A DNA stretch of 64,000 bases from Alcanivoracaceae bacterium (GTDB taxonomy: Bacteria; Pseudomonadota; Gammaproteobacteria; Xanthomonadales; Marinicellaceae). Positions 10,431 through 20,057 of this stretch are shown piece by piece. The number at the start of each line of letters is the position of its first letter. Within the stretch, counting starts at the first letter, position 1. Under the pieces are notes generated by a model that did no database searches, was not told the DNA's origin, and saw nothing but the letters and a program-made list of their open reading frames with translations. The stretch spans positions 62,001-126,000 of the forward strand of contig JADGEI010000005.1 in the NCBI GenBank assembly GCA_016744455.1, read 5' to 3'. Position numbers and translations under genes: made by a program.

Positions 10431-11018
10431 ATGGTTAGTAAAAAAACGCCAAGGAAAAAGAAAACTCCTAACCGTCGCAAAGCAGGAAGAAAAGCCCCTA
10501 AGCAAAAACTTCCTGGTTGGATTGTGTTATTGGGGGGCATGCTTATCGGTTTGAGCTTAGCAGTTATTGGTTATATTAATGGTTGGGTGCCAAAACCTGA
10601 TAACCCGAATGATAAACCAATTGCTCAATTGGAAGAAACAAAAAATAACCGCGACGTTGAAGAAACAATTGATTTAGCCAAAGAACCACCGATTCAACAA
10701 ACAGATGATTTCGATTTCTACCAAACGCTACAAGACATGGAAGTTGTCATAGATAAAGATGAAATTCAACAATCCCGTGATCGAGAACCACGTATTTATT
10801 TTATTCAACTCGGGGCCTTTAGAAAAATCTCTGATGCTGAGCGGCTTAAAGCACAAATTGCATTTACTGGGAAAACTGCTACTATAGAATCAGTAGAAGT
10901 CAACCAAAGCATATGGCACCGCGTTAGAATAGGACCCTACACCAGTAGCCGCAAAGCCGATGTGGATAAACGAAGTTTAGAGAACAATGACTTTAAACCC
11001 ATAATAGTTAAACAATAA
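10431..11018 (+). CDS. SPOR-domain membrane protein, FtsN-like
   Basis: This 195-residue bitopic protein has a short, very basic cytoplasmic tail (residues 1-26), one transmembrane helix (about 28-48), an acidic linker and a C-terminal SPOR domain (about 118-195, IYFIQLGAF then HRVRIGPY). SPOR domains bind denuded septal glycan. This layout and the position after argS match FtsN, an activator of septal peptidoglycan synthesis. FtsN proteins vary too much in sequence for certainty. The ATG at 10431 follows AGGA with good spacing and is preferred over a TTG at 10428. Confidence 0.82.
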   Translation: MVSKKTPRKKKTPNRRKAGRKAPKQKLPGWIVLLGGMLIGLSLAVIGYINGWVPKPDNPNDKPIAQLEETKNNRDVEETIDLAKEPPIQQTDDFDFYQTLQDMEVVIDKDEIQQSRDREPRIYFIQLGAFRKISDAERLKAQIAFTGKTATIESVEVNQSIWHRVRIGPYTSSRKADVDKRSLENNDFKPIIVKQ

Positions 11019-11029
11019 CAGGTGGAAAA

Positions 11030-14000
11030 ATGAGAACATTAATTCTGATACTTATGGTATTACAACTTTCGATTACGTATGCTAAAAAAGAACCTAATAG
11101 AAAGATTAGGCAAATCCTACCGGATACTGGCCATTCTAAAACTATAGGTAAAAATTCTTTTCACTCCACAACAGGTATACCAACAACTTTAACCAAAGTT
11201 GGTTATAAGGCTCAATCGTCATTACCTGAAGCTATAGCTAGAGAATATCTAGCAGAAAACTATGGTGTGTTGCAATTAAAACAAAATCACCTTGATGAAT
11301 TACAATTAACCAATATACGCCAAGGTTTAGCTTCAACTACTGTTCGATTTAAGCAGTTTTATCAAGGCATTGAGGTCTTTGATTCGAGTATTGCCATCAG
11401 TTTTAATAGAAAAAATACTGTTAATTACGTAAATAACAGCCTAAAACCTGTAGCTAATCTAAGAAAAAATAAGAATACAATAACAAAATCTGATGCATTA
11501 GCTGTCGCTCTAACTTATTTGGGAAGTGCTATCACTTATAAAACAAGTAGCCCTGCTACTATGGTTTATTTTGATGGGAAATCTTATATAAATACTTACC
11601 AAGTAAAATCACAATCTAATACTATGCATGGGAACTGGATGTTTATTATTGATTCTGAGACAGCTGAAATATTGGTAGCTAAAGATACTTTACATTACCA
11701 AAATGCCAGTGGAACTGTATTTGACCCTGACCCATTATCCTCAGCAGGCGTAAACTATGGTGGAGGTTATGTTGATAATAATGACAGTACAACATCACAA
11801 CTAAATAATGAATTATTTACAAAAGGATTACAATTAAATACTTCAGGAAGTCAATTTTTGTTAACAAGTGATAGAGCTGAAGCGGTTGACGTTTCTCCGC
11901 CAAATGATGGGGTGTTTTCCCAATCAAGCTCAAGTTTTAATTATGATCGCGCAGATCCTGCGTTCGAATTTGTTAATACCTATTACCATATAGATACATT
12001 TCTTAACTATTTAAATGAAGATTTAGGGTTGACAGTCAAGCCCTTCCAATACTCTACAGGTATTAAATTTGATGCCCATGGTGATAATGGAGCTGATAAT
12101 TCATTTTATAGTGGGGCAGGATTACTAGTTTTTGGTGAGGGTTGTGTCGATGATGCCGAAGATGCTGATGTTGTAATACATGAGTTGGGGCATGGTATCC
12201 ATGACTGGCTAACTGTAGGTAATTTATCACAAGTAAATGGATTGAGTGAAGGCACTGGCGATTATTTTGCCCAATCTTATAGCCGGAAAAACTCTAATCA
12301 AACCTGGAACTCAAATCAAGCAGCATATCACTATATGTTTTCATGGGATGGTCATAATGAATGTTGGGCAGGGCGAACGACTAATTATGATAGAGTTTAC
12401 CCATCGGGTTTAGTGGGTCAAATACATACAGACGGACAGATCTGGGCAAGCTGTTTAATGAAGGTTTGGGATCAAATTGGAGCGGAAGATACTGATACTA
12501 TTGTGGTTGAAGGTCTAGCTATGACTGGTTCAAACACAAATCAAGAACAAGCTGCACAAGCTGTATTGCAAGCTGCAGTTAATTTGAATATGAGTCAACA
12601 TGTTGGCACTATTCAATCTACCTTTCAAGGGTGTGGCTATAATGTTGCAGTTGTTTCAAATATTTCAGCCAACATAATCAGCACTGGTGATTCAACAACA
12701 GAAAATAATCAAGAGTTTAGCGTTGAGATAAATGGGGGTGTACCGCCTTATTCATATGCTTGGGATGTTAATAATGATGGAAAAACTGACGGTATAGATG
12801 AAAATATTAGCGCAAATTATCAACAAACCTATAACCAAAATGTATCGGTAACAGTAACAGATTCTGAGAGTGCTAGTACTACAGCATTGCTTTCTGTTAA
12901 TATCGCAGCCCCAGAAATCAACTTATTAACCTCCACCAGTTCAGCTTCACAGACCTGTGGTAATAACGATAATTTTATTGACCCAGGTGAACAGTGGCAG
13001 ATACCAGTATCGATTCAAAACAATGGTTTTGCTGATGCGGAAAGTGCCTATGCGGTATTTTTGAAAAAAGCGACATCTTTAGATTTACAAACTACGGTGC
13101 AGGATAGTTTTGGTAATGCTGCTGGCTCTTGTGATAGAAACTTTATTGATATTTCCAATACAGGTACTGAATTAACAATTACTGATGCTAATCCAAATGA
13201 TAGTTTCGATGCTGAGGATGAAGGTGTAGCGGCTGTTAGCTTAAACACACCTTTTGACTTTTATGGCGAGACTATAAGCAGTCTATATTTAAGTACCAAT
13301 GGCTTTATTTCTATTGACCCCAATGAATCTGGCTTTGATTTTGATAATAGCTGCCCACTTCCTGAAGCCACGAATAATGGCAACAGTGGTTCTACCAATG
13401 GAGCCCGCATTATCCCTTTGCATGATGATTTAATCACACAGCATATCTACCATCAACATTTTAACATTTGCCCAAGACAGTCAGCTCTTGATCAAGATTT
13501 ATCGTGTGATATTTTTATGTACCAAGATGTGGATATTTTTGATACGTCAAACTCAACTGTTGAGCACTTTAATTTTGAGGCTATCTTGTACCCCAGTAAT
13601 GGTCAGTGGGTTTTCCAATACGATGGTGTTGGTTACAATCCTGCCTCTTCATCAGTGGGCATACAAAATACCAATGCCACTGATGGATTGGGTTTTTCTT
13701 GCAACAACACTAATGGGATAAATAACCAACAAGCGGTCTGCGTATACCATAAAGACAGTCTGACTCCTACTGGAAATGTGGATTACCTCAATTTGGAGAC
13801 ACCAGTTTTGGCTATGGGCGATTTGCCCGTGTCTAATCAATTTAATGGATTGGTAGAATTTAGTGTTAATCAAGAGGCAGAATGTGGTTCTGCTATAAAT
13901 ATAGAAATGCAAGCGGCTGTTTATGAACAGGGTTTTAATCAAGATGGATCTGATGTGATTAGTACTACTTTGGGAAATAATGGTGTTTGTAGTGTGGTAA

Positions 14001-14758
14001 CAAATTGCAGCACCAATGGTGAGAATGATATCAATGCTACTAATGGTATTTGGGACAATATCAAACGACCAGGTAATGGGTATGATATGTATTACATCGG
14101 GCAATCATTGGTTTATGTTCATTATACTGCCATGGCAGATCGTTCATCAATTTGGTATTTAACTGGAGGACCCAATAATTATCAGCAGAATAATCAAGCC
14201 TATAATGAGTTGTATAAATTTTCATATGACGGCCCTTTTTTAACGTCTAATCAATCACGAGATTTAGTAGGAAACTCATTAACAACTTTGGTCAATGCCA
14301 ATACAGCTATCTTAACCAGGAAAATTAATGGTAAGTTTAGTGCTGATATTATTCAACCACTTGTTTTTGGTTCAACCCCAAGTGAGCAAAGAACTGGTAT
14401 TTGGTATAATGATGACGAAGATGGATGGGGTTTTTCAATAGGAACTCAAAGCAACAATGAGGTTAACGTTAGTTATATCTATGATAATAGTGGCCAACCC
14501 TTCTGGTTACTTGGGTCAGGACAAAATGAAGCCGTTGAAAACATTGAAATGAAATACTTTTATACGTTCTGCCCGCATTGTCCAACAGTATCCCCATCAA
14601 ATACCAATGTAGGGACTGCAAGAATTAATTACCAAAACTCTAATCTAGATGCAATTTTAGAGAATATGCAGATTGATATCAATGACGGCATTCATGACAC
14701 CCAATGGAATAGAAATACAATGCCATTAAGGTTGCTAACCCCTACGCTACAGGAATAA
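11030..14758 (+). CDS. Secreted M36 (fungalysin-like) metallopeptidase with C-terminal accessory domains
   Basis: This 1242-residue exported protein is a predicted zinc endopeptidase. After a signal peptide (1-18) come FTP/PepSY-like propeptide sequences (about 50-235). The M36 catalytic domain follows: HELGH is at residues 384-388, and GLSEGTGDYF supplies the third zinc ligand, Glu-407. After about 560 there is a PKD-like segment (GGVPPYSYAWDVNNDG), a CARDB-like region and a lectin/laminin-like stretch. Two copies of a 'GIW...G...WYL' module end the protein near 1000 and 1120. The probable role is degrading external protein. It is a single gene 12 bases after the FtsN-like gene, with a GGTGG before the ATG. 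Confidence 0.85.
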   Translation: MRTLILILMVLQLSITYAKKEPNRKIRQILPDTGHSKTIGKNSFHSTTGIPTTLTKVGYKAQSSLPEAIAREYLAENYGVLQLKQNHLDELQLTNIRQGLASTTVRFKQFYQGIEVFDSSIAISFNRKNTVNYVNNSLKPVANLRKNKNTITKSDALAVALTYLGSAITYKTSSPATMVYFDGKSYINTYQVKSQSNTMHGNWMFIIDSETAEILVAKDTLHYQNASGTVFDPDPLSSAGVNYGGGYVDNNDSTTSQLNNELFTKGLQLNTSGSQFLLTSDRAEAVDVSPPNDGVFSQSSSSFNYDRADPAFEFVNTYYHIDTFLNYLNEDLGLTVKPFQYSTGIKFDAHGDNGADNSFYSGAGLLVFGEGCVDDAEDADVVIHELGHGIHDWLTVGNLSQVNGLSEGTGDYFAQSYSRKNSNQTWNSNQAAYHYMFSWDGHNECWAGRTTNYDRVYPSGLVGQIHTDGQIWASCLMKVWDQIGAEDTDTIVVEGLAMTGSNTNQEQAAQAVLQAAVNLNMSQHVGTIQSTFQGCGYNVAVVSNISANIISTGDSTTENNQEFSVEINGGVPPYSYAWDVNNDGKTDGIDENISANYQQTYNQNVSVTVTDSESASTTALLSVNIAAPEINLLTSTSSASQTCGNNDNFIDPGEQWQIPVSIQNNGFADAESAYAVFLKKATSLDLQTTVQDSFGNAAGSCDRNFIDISNTGTELTITDANPNDSFDAEDEGVAAVSLNTPFDFYGETISSLYLSTNGFISIDPNESGFDFDNSCPLPEATNNGNSGSTNGARIIPLHDDLITQHIYHQHFNICPRQSALDQDLSCDIFMYQDVDIFDTSNSTVEHFNFEAILYPSNGQWVFQYDGVGYNPASSSVGIQNTNATDGLGFSCNNTNGINNQQAVCVYHKDSLTPTGNVDYLNLETPVLAMGDLPVSNQFNGLVEFSVNQEAECGSAINIEMQAAVYEQGFNQDGSDVISTTLGNNGVCSVVTNCSTNGENDINATNGIWDNIKRPGNGYDMYYIGQSLVYVHYTAMADRSSIWYLTGGPNNYQQNNQAYNELYKFSYDGPFLTSNQSRDLVGNSLTTLVNANTAILTRKINGKFSADIIQPLVFGSTPSEQRTGIWYNDDEDGWGFSIGTQSNNEVNVSYIYDNSGQPFWLLGSGQNEAVENIEMKYFYTFCPHCPTVSPSNTNVGTARINYQNSNLDAILENMQIDINDGIHDTQWNRNTMPLRLLTPTLQE

Positions 14759-14852
14759 GCTTTTATTGCATAGAATAAAACATAAACCCGAAGGTTTGGA
14801 ATGTTTGCCTTGATTAATTGACTAAATTAAGGCAGTTATATAAGGCAGTCTT

Positions 14853-15806
14853 TTACTTGATATAATTGGTTAAATTCTGCATTGAGATATTTCCTCCGCT
14901 CATAACGAGGGCAATATTTTTGTTCTTGAATTGAGATTTTACTTTTTCAGCTGCGGCAAAAGTTGCAGCTGATGCTTCCTCAATAAGGTTGTGAGTTGCT
15001 TCAATAAGTGTTTTATTGGCTTTTATAATTTCATGGTCTTCAACCAATATGAATTCATCAACATTTTCCCACATTATTTTTTGTGTGTTGATAAAAGGAA
15101 CACCTGTTGCAACCCCTTCTGCTATTGTGGTGTTATCAGCTTCGATGAGCTGTTGATTGAACCAACTTAATTGTTGTGCTGGAGCTTGTGCTGATTGTAC
15201 TCCGATTATTCTGATTTTGGGGTTGATGGCTTTTGCTACAATTGATGTGGCACAGATTCCACTCCCTGCACCAACAGGTACAATAATAACATCAACATCG
15301 GGCAAATCATTGATGATTTCCAATGCATAACTGCCAACACCGTTGATTAAATCTTCATCTGTTGGGCCTATAAAAACGCCATTATTTTCTTGGCTAGCCA
15401 TTAGTGCAGCAGCTCTTGCCTCATCAAAATTATTTCCATCATAGATAACTTTTGCACCATTTGATTCCATTGCTGCTACCTTGCCTGTATTGGCACCAAT
15501 TGGCACATAGATAAAAGCCTTACAATTGTGAACTTTGGCTGCATAAGCAATACTTTGCCCATGATTGCCAGTAGAGGCTGTATATAATCCCGCATTCTTT
15601 TGCTGAGTTGATAATTGGGATACAAGGTTTATACCACCGCGAACTTTAAAGGCGCAAGTTGGATTATGGTTCTCGTGTTTAAGCCAAACGTGTGCTCCAA
15701 TTAAATCACTTAGTTGTTGGTAATGCCGTAATGGTGTAGGAGACATGTGTTGGTAAACATTTTTACTCGCTTTGATAATGTTTTTAATTGTGGCTTTTTG
15801 TTGCAT
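14853..15806 (-). CDS. PLP-dependent threonine/serine dehydratase family protein
   Basis: This is a fold-type II PLP enzyme of 317 residues, like threonine/serine dehydratases, which deaminate hydroxy amino acids to 2-oxo acids. The PLP lysine is Lys-54 in CAFKVRGG. STGNHGQS is the substrate and phosphate loop, VGAGSG binds the PLP phosphate and SGGNIS is near the end. There is no C-terminal ACT regulatory domain, so it is a catabolic or broad-specificity type rather than IlvA. It is also similar to hydroxyectoine-utilisation dehydratases, but no ectoine genes are nearby. Its start overlaps the rhomboid stop by one base (TAATG). It is the last gene of a four-gene operon. Confidence 0.85.
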   Translation of the reverse strand: MQQKATIKNIIKASKNVYQHMSPTPLRHYQQLSDLIGAHVWLKHENHNPTCAFKVRGGINLVSQLSTQQKNAGLYTASTGNHGQSIAYAAKVHNCKAFIYVPIGANTGKVAAMESNGAKVIYDGNNFDEARAAALMASQENNGVFIGPTDEDLINGVGSYALEIINDLPDVDVIIVPVGAGSGICATSIVAKAINPKIRIIGVQSAQAPAQQLSWFNQQLIEADNTTIAEGVATGVPFINTQKIMWENVDEFILVEDHEIIKANKTLIEATHNLIEEASAATFAAAEKVKSQFKNKNIALVMSGGNISMQNLTNYIK

Positions 15807-16474
15807 TATTTTACTCGATAAATTTTTGTTTTTCTTTTTGTCTGTTTCTTAGGGCCATTAAAAGGCGGTTTTTTACGCCAGTACTGAATCAATAAATAAC
15901 CACTTAAAGGGCCAGCTAAATAACCAAGGTTGTTGATGATACCAGCACTTGATGCCATAACACTAAAAAACATGATGGCTGCATAAATCATAACTAGGTA
16001 TTTTGCTTTAACAGGTATTGGTGGTAATAATAAATAGACTTCACGGTTTGGCCACATCATGCCAAAGGCAAGCAATAAGGCAAATACCAAGCCAGAAACG
16101 CCTAAGGCAAACTGACTGCCTAGCAAGAGATGAGCAAAGGCAGTTGCGACAAGGCAAACAATCACAAAAGTTGCAAAACGTTTTTGCCCCCAATAGTCTT
16201 CTATTTGGTAACCAAATAACCAAATGGCTAAAACACTAAATAATAGCTGGGTAAAATCATAATTAATAAAAGCATATGTAACTATTTGGATAGGGTTAAA
16301 CCCAAAACCAATGCCTTTTAATATAAAGAAGTACGGATTGAAAAATTTCCCTAAGACATAAGCGACCAACAACGCTATCACCATATAGCGGGTGATTTTT
16401 GGCAGGCGCATAAAATAATAAACAACATGGTTATAGGCCTTGCGAACTTTGAAGAGGGTTTCGTTTTTATTCAT
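15806..16474 (-). CDS. Rhomboid-like membrane protein lacking catalytic residues
   Basis: This polytopic protein has six hydrophobic segments and the rhomboid layout: WLFGYQIEDYWG after TM2, LGVSGLVFALL for the Ser-containing TM4, and NLGYLAGPLSGYLL for the last helix. In active rhomboids the last helix carries a catalytic His (HLGG or HIAG), but here that site is Tyr. The TM2 His/Asn residues are also missing (YDFTQLLFS). The Ser remains, so this is probably an inactive rhomboid pseudoprotease. The start at 16474 overlaps the SixA stop; a frame from 16531 adds 19 residues. It sits between sixA and a dehydratase gene. Confidence 0.8.
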   Translation of the reverse strand: MNKNETLFKVRKAYNHVVYYFMRLPKITRYMVIALLVAYVLGKFFNPYFFILKGIGFGFNPIQIVTYAFINYDFTQLLFSVLAIWLFGYQIEDYWGQKRFATFVIVCLVATAFAHLLLGSQFALGVSGLVFALLLAFGMMWPNREVYLLLPPIPVKAKYLVMIYAAIMFFSVMASSAGIINNLGYLAGPLSGYLLIQYWRKKPPFNGPKKQTKRKTKIYRVK

Positions 16475-16946
16475 TTTGAAAAACATGATTGAGTAATGCA
16501 GGATATATAAAGCCATCGGGTTTAATTTCAAGCGTTATAAAGGCACAGTTTGCCGGTTGCATATAAAATTCGTGCCCAGAAAGTACCTGAACTAATTGAC
16601 TTAAAGTAGGGTTGTGGCCAACAAGTATGATGGTATTTTGTTTGGCTTTAGTTATTTTTTCTAACCATTGACTTGCATTTGTACTATAGAGTTCTTGGTA
16701 AAAGTCACATTGCATCACGGCATAGCTTTGGGCAATAATTTTAGCTGTTTGCTTGGTCCTTAGGGCTGATGAACTGATGCATAATTCTGGACTTATGTTT
16801 GCAATTTCACACTGTTTTTGAATAAATAAAGCGGTATTGGATACGGCCTGAATACCTTCGGCAGTTAATTCACGATTAAAATCTGTTTGGGCGGTAAATG
16901 TAGCATGTCCGTGGCGGCAAATAAATATGTTTTTCTTATGGCTCAC
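16467..16946 (-). CDS. sixA: Phosphohistidine phosphatase SixA-like
   Basis: This 159-residue histidine phosphatase has the catalytic CRHGHA motif at residues 10-15, SSALRTKQTA (second Arg) and VGHNPTLS (second His). The size and lack of extra domains match SixA, which removes phosphate from phosphohistidine in histidine-phosphotransfer proteins. It overlaps the preceding HD-like gene by 4 bases and the rhomboid gene by 8, so all are co-translated. The partner phosphoprotein is unknown. A second protein with this fold occurs at 34.2-35.1 kb. Confidence 0.85.
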   Translation of the reverse strand: MSHKKNIFICRHGHATFTAQTDFNRELTAEGIQAVSNTALFIQKQCEIANISPELCISSSALRTKQTAKIIAQSYAVMQCDFYQELYSTNASQWLEKITKAKQNTIILVGHNPTLSQLVQVLSGHEFYMQPANCAFITLEIKPDGFIYPALLNHVFQNE

Positions 16947-17890
16947 GAAAATTTATTTATTTGTTTTTGGTATGTTTCCAACACATCTTGATTGCTTGTT
17001 TTGTCATCTAGGTTTTCGATAATGGCACAAATATTTTTTATTTTAGGTGCGTTTAACTGCTTTTTTTCTTCAAAGGCTTGTAACCCAATGCGTGAATTGA
17101 ACTGTTGTAGTTCAAAGAAATATTGTTGTTGTTGAGTGCCAAAAAACTGTTTAGCAGAAATTTGGGATTTTGAGATGTTCTGGAATTCATTGTAGACATT
17201 TAAACTTGATTTTGCATAGTCAGATAACTCTGAAGCAACATTGGCTGTGTCAATATCACAAGCCAAATAGGCAATTTCGCTATCAATGGGGTTTATGCAT
17301 TCAATCTTTTGTAACAAATACTTAACTAAGTTTCCCTGGTATATATTACCTTTGTTGTCTTTATTTTTGCCAAAAGTACTGCCATGTATCATGATCTTTA
17401 GTAGTTCTTTTTGCTCTTGGTTAATTAGTTTTCCTGTATCAATTTTAGTCAATAAGCGCTTGATCTCTTGGTAACTAGCACGTTCGTTATTTCCTATCAA
17501 GGTGTCGTAACTCACTTCTTCTGATTGACGTAAATCATGACTACCCATAAATATAGATAATATTGACCAACCATAACTCGGCATTTTTTCACTTAATGGC
17601 AATTTTGAAACGGCGATTAAACGGTAGAGCAGGTCATCAATATGTGTTTCACTGTGGTAACATCTTGGGTTGTTGCTGAGAGTTCCATTTCTAAGGGTCA
17701 TGCGTGCATAACAGATGACGACTGCATCAATAGTGATTTTCTGCATTTGTGTGTCAGTAATTCTTTGTTGATACCAATCTTTCCAGGTGTTATATATATT
17801 TTTAAATTTTGGGAGTTGATTATTTAATAATGCCCATGCCTGATCAATAGTCGCAATTTGTTGTTCTATTTGGTCTGCTGGAAAGTTCAT
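16943..17890 (-). CDS. Unknown protein with HD-phosphohydrolase-like motifs
   Basis: I do not recognise this 315-residue protein by name. It is soluble, with no signal peptide or membrane helix. Histidines and aspartates are placed like those of HD-domain metal phosphohydrolases: His-79 and His-83 (YHSETHIDD), His-118/Asp-119 (MGSHDLRQ), His-169 (IMIHGS) and Asp-212/Asp-214 (CDIDTAN). HD proteins hydrolyse nucleotides or signalling phosphates. The C-terminal third looks helical and Gln-rich. It opens the operon with sixA, the rhomboid-like gene and the dehydratase. The HD assignment is inference from motif spacing. Confidence 0.5.
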   Translation of the reverse strand: MNFPADQIEQQIATIDQAWALLNNQLPKFKNIYNTWKDWYQQRITDTQMQKITIDAVVICYARMTLRNGTLSNNPRCYHSETHIDDLLYRLIAVSKLPLSEKMPSYGWSILSIFMGSHDLRQSEEVSYDTLIGNNERASYQEIKRLLTKIDTGKLINQEQKELLKIMIHGSTFGKNKDNKGNIYQGNLVKYLLQKIECINPIDSEIAYLACDIDTANVASELSDYAKSSLNVYNEFQNISKSQISAKQFFGTQQQQYFFELQQFNSRIGLQAFEEKKQLNAPKIKNICAIIENLDDKTSNQDVLETYQKQINKFS

Positions 17891-17937
17891 TAAATGGTGA
17901 ATTTTAAGGCGAATGTTGTTGAGTTATTTGCCATTTT

Positions 17938-17963
17938 ACCTTGCATAAGGAATTATGCAAGGT
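17938..17963. other. Perfect 11-bp stem-loop between operons
   Basis: ACCTTGCATAA and TTATGCAAGGT pair perfectly around a GGAA loop, between the pit gene end and the HD-like gene start. No T-run follows on either strand, so it is not a classic terminator. It may protect or end the pit transcript, or be an operator. Confidence 0.5.
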
Positions 17964-18001
17964 AGTCTTACATCTGTTGATAATTATATAGAATTACATC
18001 A

Positions 18002-19255
18002 TTAACTAAATATGGCTTTAAGAATAAAGAAGAAAGTAATTGACAAGGCAGCACCCGCTGGGATTGTAATCACCCATGAAGCAAAAATTCCTCGTACAAC
18101 AGATAAGTTTATGGCACTGATTCCTTTGGCTAAACCTACACCTAATACAGCACCAACTAACGTATGTGTTGTAGAAATGGGCATACCTGTTGATGAAGCA
18201 ACAACAATCGTCATGGATGCAGCTAACTCAGCAGCAAAACCACGTGAAGGAGTTAAGTGTGTAATTTTTTTGCCTACAGTTGCCATAACTTTTCGACCAT
18301 AAGTAGCCAAGCCAATAACAATACCAATACCACCAACAATCAAAATCCATGCATCTAAAGCAGATTTACCCGTTATCATCCCACTTTTGGCTGTTGAAAC
18401 AACCGCAGCAAGAGGGCCAACAGCATTTGCAACATCGTTTGATCCATGAGCAAAAGCTAAACCACTGGCTGTAATCACCATCAAAACTGCAAAGACTTTT
18501 TCTACCGTATGAAAATGAAATTCTTTTTCTTTTGCTTCATCAGCTTTAATTTTTGAAATAAAGATGGCACCAATAACAGCTATGATTAATCCAATAATAG
18601 CTGCATAAAGATAAGCATCAACTGATTCGATTTTAACATCTGAAACATGTTTTAGCCCTTTTTTGATGGTTAATAAGGTTAAGAAAAATGCGGTTAAGAA
18701 AATATAAATTGGTACGTATTGTTTGGCTTTTTTTAGTGGGTCTTTAGTACGTAATATTAATACCTGCACACTCTGAAACAATAAGAAGGCCATTATACCA
18801 GAGGTTAATGGTGAAACCACCCAGCTCATAACAATGCTTCCTACTTTACTCCAGTTTACGGCATCTACTCCTATGCCAACGGCTGCGAACCCAACGACTG
18901 CACCTACAATAGAGTGAGTAGTAGAAACAGGCCAACCTTTCTTTGATGCGACTAATAACCAAATTCCTGCTGCCAGTAAAGAGGCTAACATCCCAAAGAT
19001 TAATAATTCTGGTTTGTCAGTAATTGATGCAGGATCTACTATGCCTTTTCGTATAGTTGATGTTACTTCTCCACCTGCTAATATGGCACCACTAAATTCA
19101 AATACAGCAGCAATTAGTATAGCTGCTTTAACTGTAATGGCTTTAGAACCAACCGATGTTGCCATGGCATTTGCTACGTCATTTGCACCGATTCCCCAAG
19201 CCATAAATAGGCCAAAAACACCCGCTAGGGTAATATAAATAGTTTGATATTCCAC
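18002..19255 (-). CDS. pit: PiT-family inorganic phosphate transporter
   Basis: This 417-residue inner-membrane transporter has about 10-11 helices and takes up phosphate, probably as a metal-phosphate complex with protons or sodium. Both halves carry the family signature: GANDVANAMATSVGSKA near the N-terminus and GSNDVANAVGPLAA in the second half, each followed by a 'STTH' segment (PVSTTHSIVGA and PISTTHTLVGA). It starts 13 bases after the DUF47 gene, the usual partner. The pair should form one transcript from upstream of 19946. Confidence 0.93.
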   Translation of the reverse strand: MEYQTIYITLAGVFGLFMAWGIGANDVANAMATSVGSKAITVKAAILIAAVFEFSGAILAGGEVTSTIRKGIVDPASITDKPELLIFGMLASLLAAGIWLLVASKKGWPVSTTHSIVGAVVGFAAVGIGVDAVNWSKVGSIVMSWVVSPLTSGIMAFLLFQSVQVLILRTKDPLKKAKQYVPIYIFLTAFFLTLLTIKKGLKHVSDVKIESVDAYLYAAIIGLIIAVIGAIFISKIKADEAKEKEFHFHTVEKVFAVLMVITASGLAFAHGSNDVANAVGPLAAVVSTAKSGMITGKSALDAWILIVGGIGIVIGLATYGRKVMATVGKKITHLTPSRGFAAELAASMTIVVASSTGMPISTTHTLVGAVLGVGLAKGISAINLSVVRGIFASWVITIPAGAALSITFFFILKAIFS

Positions 19256-19268
19256 TTTTGTTTCCTCT

Positions 19269-19946
19269 TTATTTTGCTAACAATAATTCTAATCGACGAC
19301 CAACACGTTCGGCCATGTCTGCAATGCTGCCTACTTTGTCAATGAGCCTGTATAAAAACATCACTTCAACTGGTTTCATGTCATTTTCAATTTTGAAAAG
19401 TTCTTGTTGCATAGCTAATTGTTTTAAATCTGTTTTGGTTTCAATTTTATCAAGTTTATCTATTAAGTCCTGTACTAGCTTGACTTCGGCTCCACGAAAA
19501 CCTGTTTCATAAAGTTCATCAAGTTCATGTACGCTTTTTTTAGCAAATTCACTGGCATCTACACACAATTCTACGAATGAAATAAAGCCATCAATCATGT
19601 GAGGTGGTATTTGAATTTTTCTTAGCTTAACCATCCCACCTATGCTTTTAGCAATATTAGCAATCTTATCTTGGACTAAGACAAGCTCAAGTAAATCTTG
19701 TCGTGGTACAGGCATAAATAAACTTTTTGGTAAGTTTGAGCGAATTTCCAATTTGATTTTATCAGCATCGTGTTCAAGATTTCTAATTCTTTCATTAACT
19801 TTATCTACCTTAGTCCAATCGTTAAGGTTAGCTGCTTCAAAAAGTTCAGGTAGTTTTGCTGCACATCGGCACGCAACATCAATATGATTTTGAATAGGGT
19901 GAACTGGTGACTTACCTAACATTTCTGAAATAATGTTTTTAACCAT
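19269..19946 (-). CDS. DUF47 (PhoU-like) phosphate transport accessory protein
   Basis: This 225-residue helical protein is of the DUF47/TIGR00153 family, a PhoU-like protein that accompanies Pit transporters. PhoU-like three-helix bundles bind metal clusters and tune phosphate uptake. Visible features are EHDADKIK and the MAERVGRRLELL C-terminus. The long frame from 20075 is unlikely; the ATG at 19946 starts MVKNIISEMLGKSPV, the family's usual beginning, with AGAG upstream. It is transcribed into pit. Confidence 0.9.
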   Translation of the reverse strand: MVKNIISEMLGKSPVHPIQNHIDVACRCAAKLPELFEAANLNDWTKVDKVNERIRNLEHDADKIKLEIRSNLPKSLFMPVPRQDLLELVLVQDKIANIAKSIGGMVKLRKIQIPPHMIDGFISFVELCVDASEFAKKSVHELDELYETGFRGAEVKLVQDLIDKLDKIETKTDLKQLAMQQELFKIENDMKPVEVMFLYRLIDKVGSIADMAERVGRRLELLLAK

Positions 19947-20057
19947 AATTTTACTCTGATTTTTAAAAGTGAATAGTTTAACTGAAAGACTTTGGAATTT
20001 TAAGGAAATAAACCTGATTGTAATATTTGTAGCGTAATACCAACCGAATCGACATGT

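Noticed and set aside
14785..14840. Hairpins between the M36 gene and the dehydratase gene as a terminator
   Set aside because: Stems can be drawn (AAACC/GGTTT and TGCCTT/AAGGCA) but no T-run follows on either strand.
17938..17963. The 11-bp stem-loop as a terminator for pit
   Set aside because: A strong stem but no T-run on the minus strand; listed only as a stem-loop.
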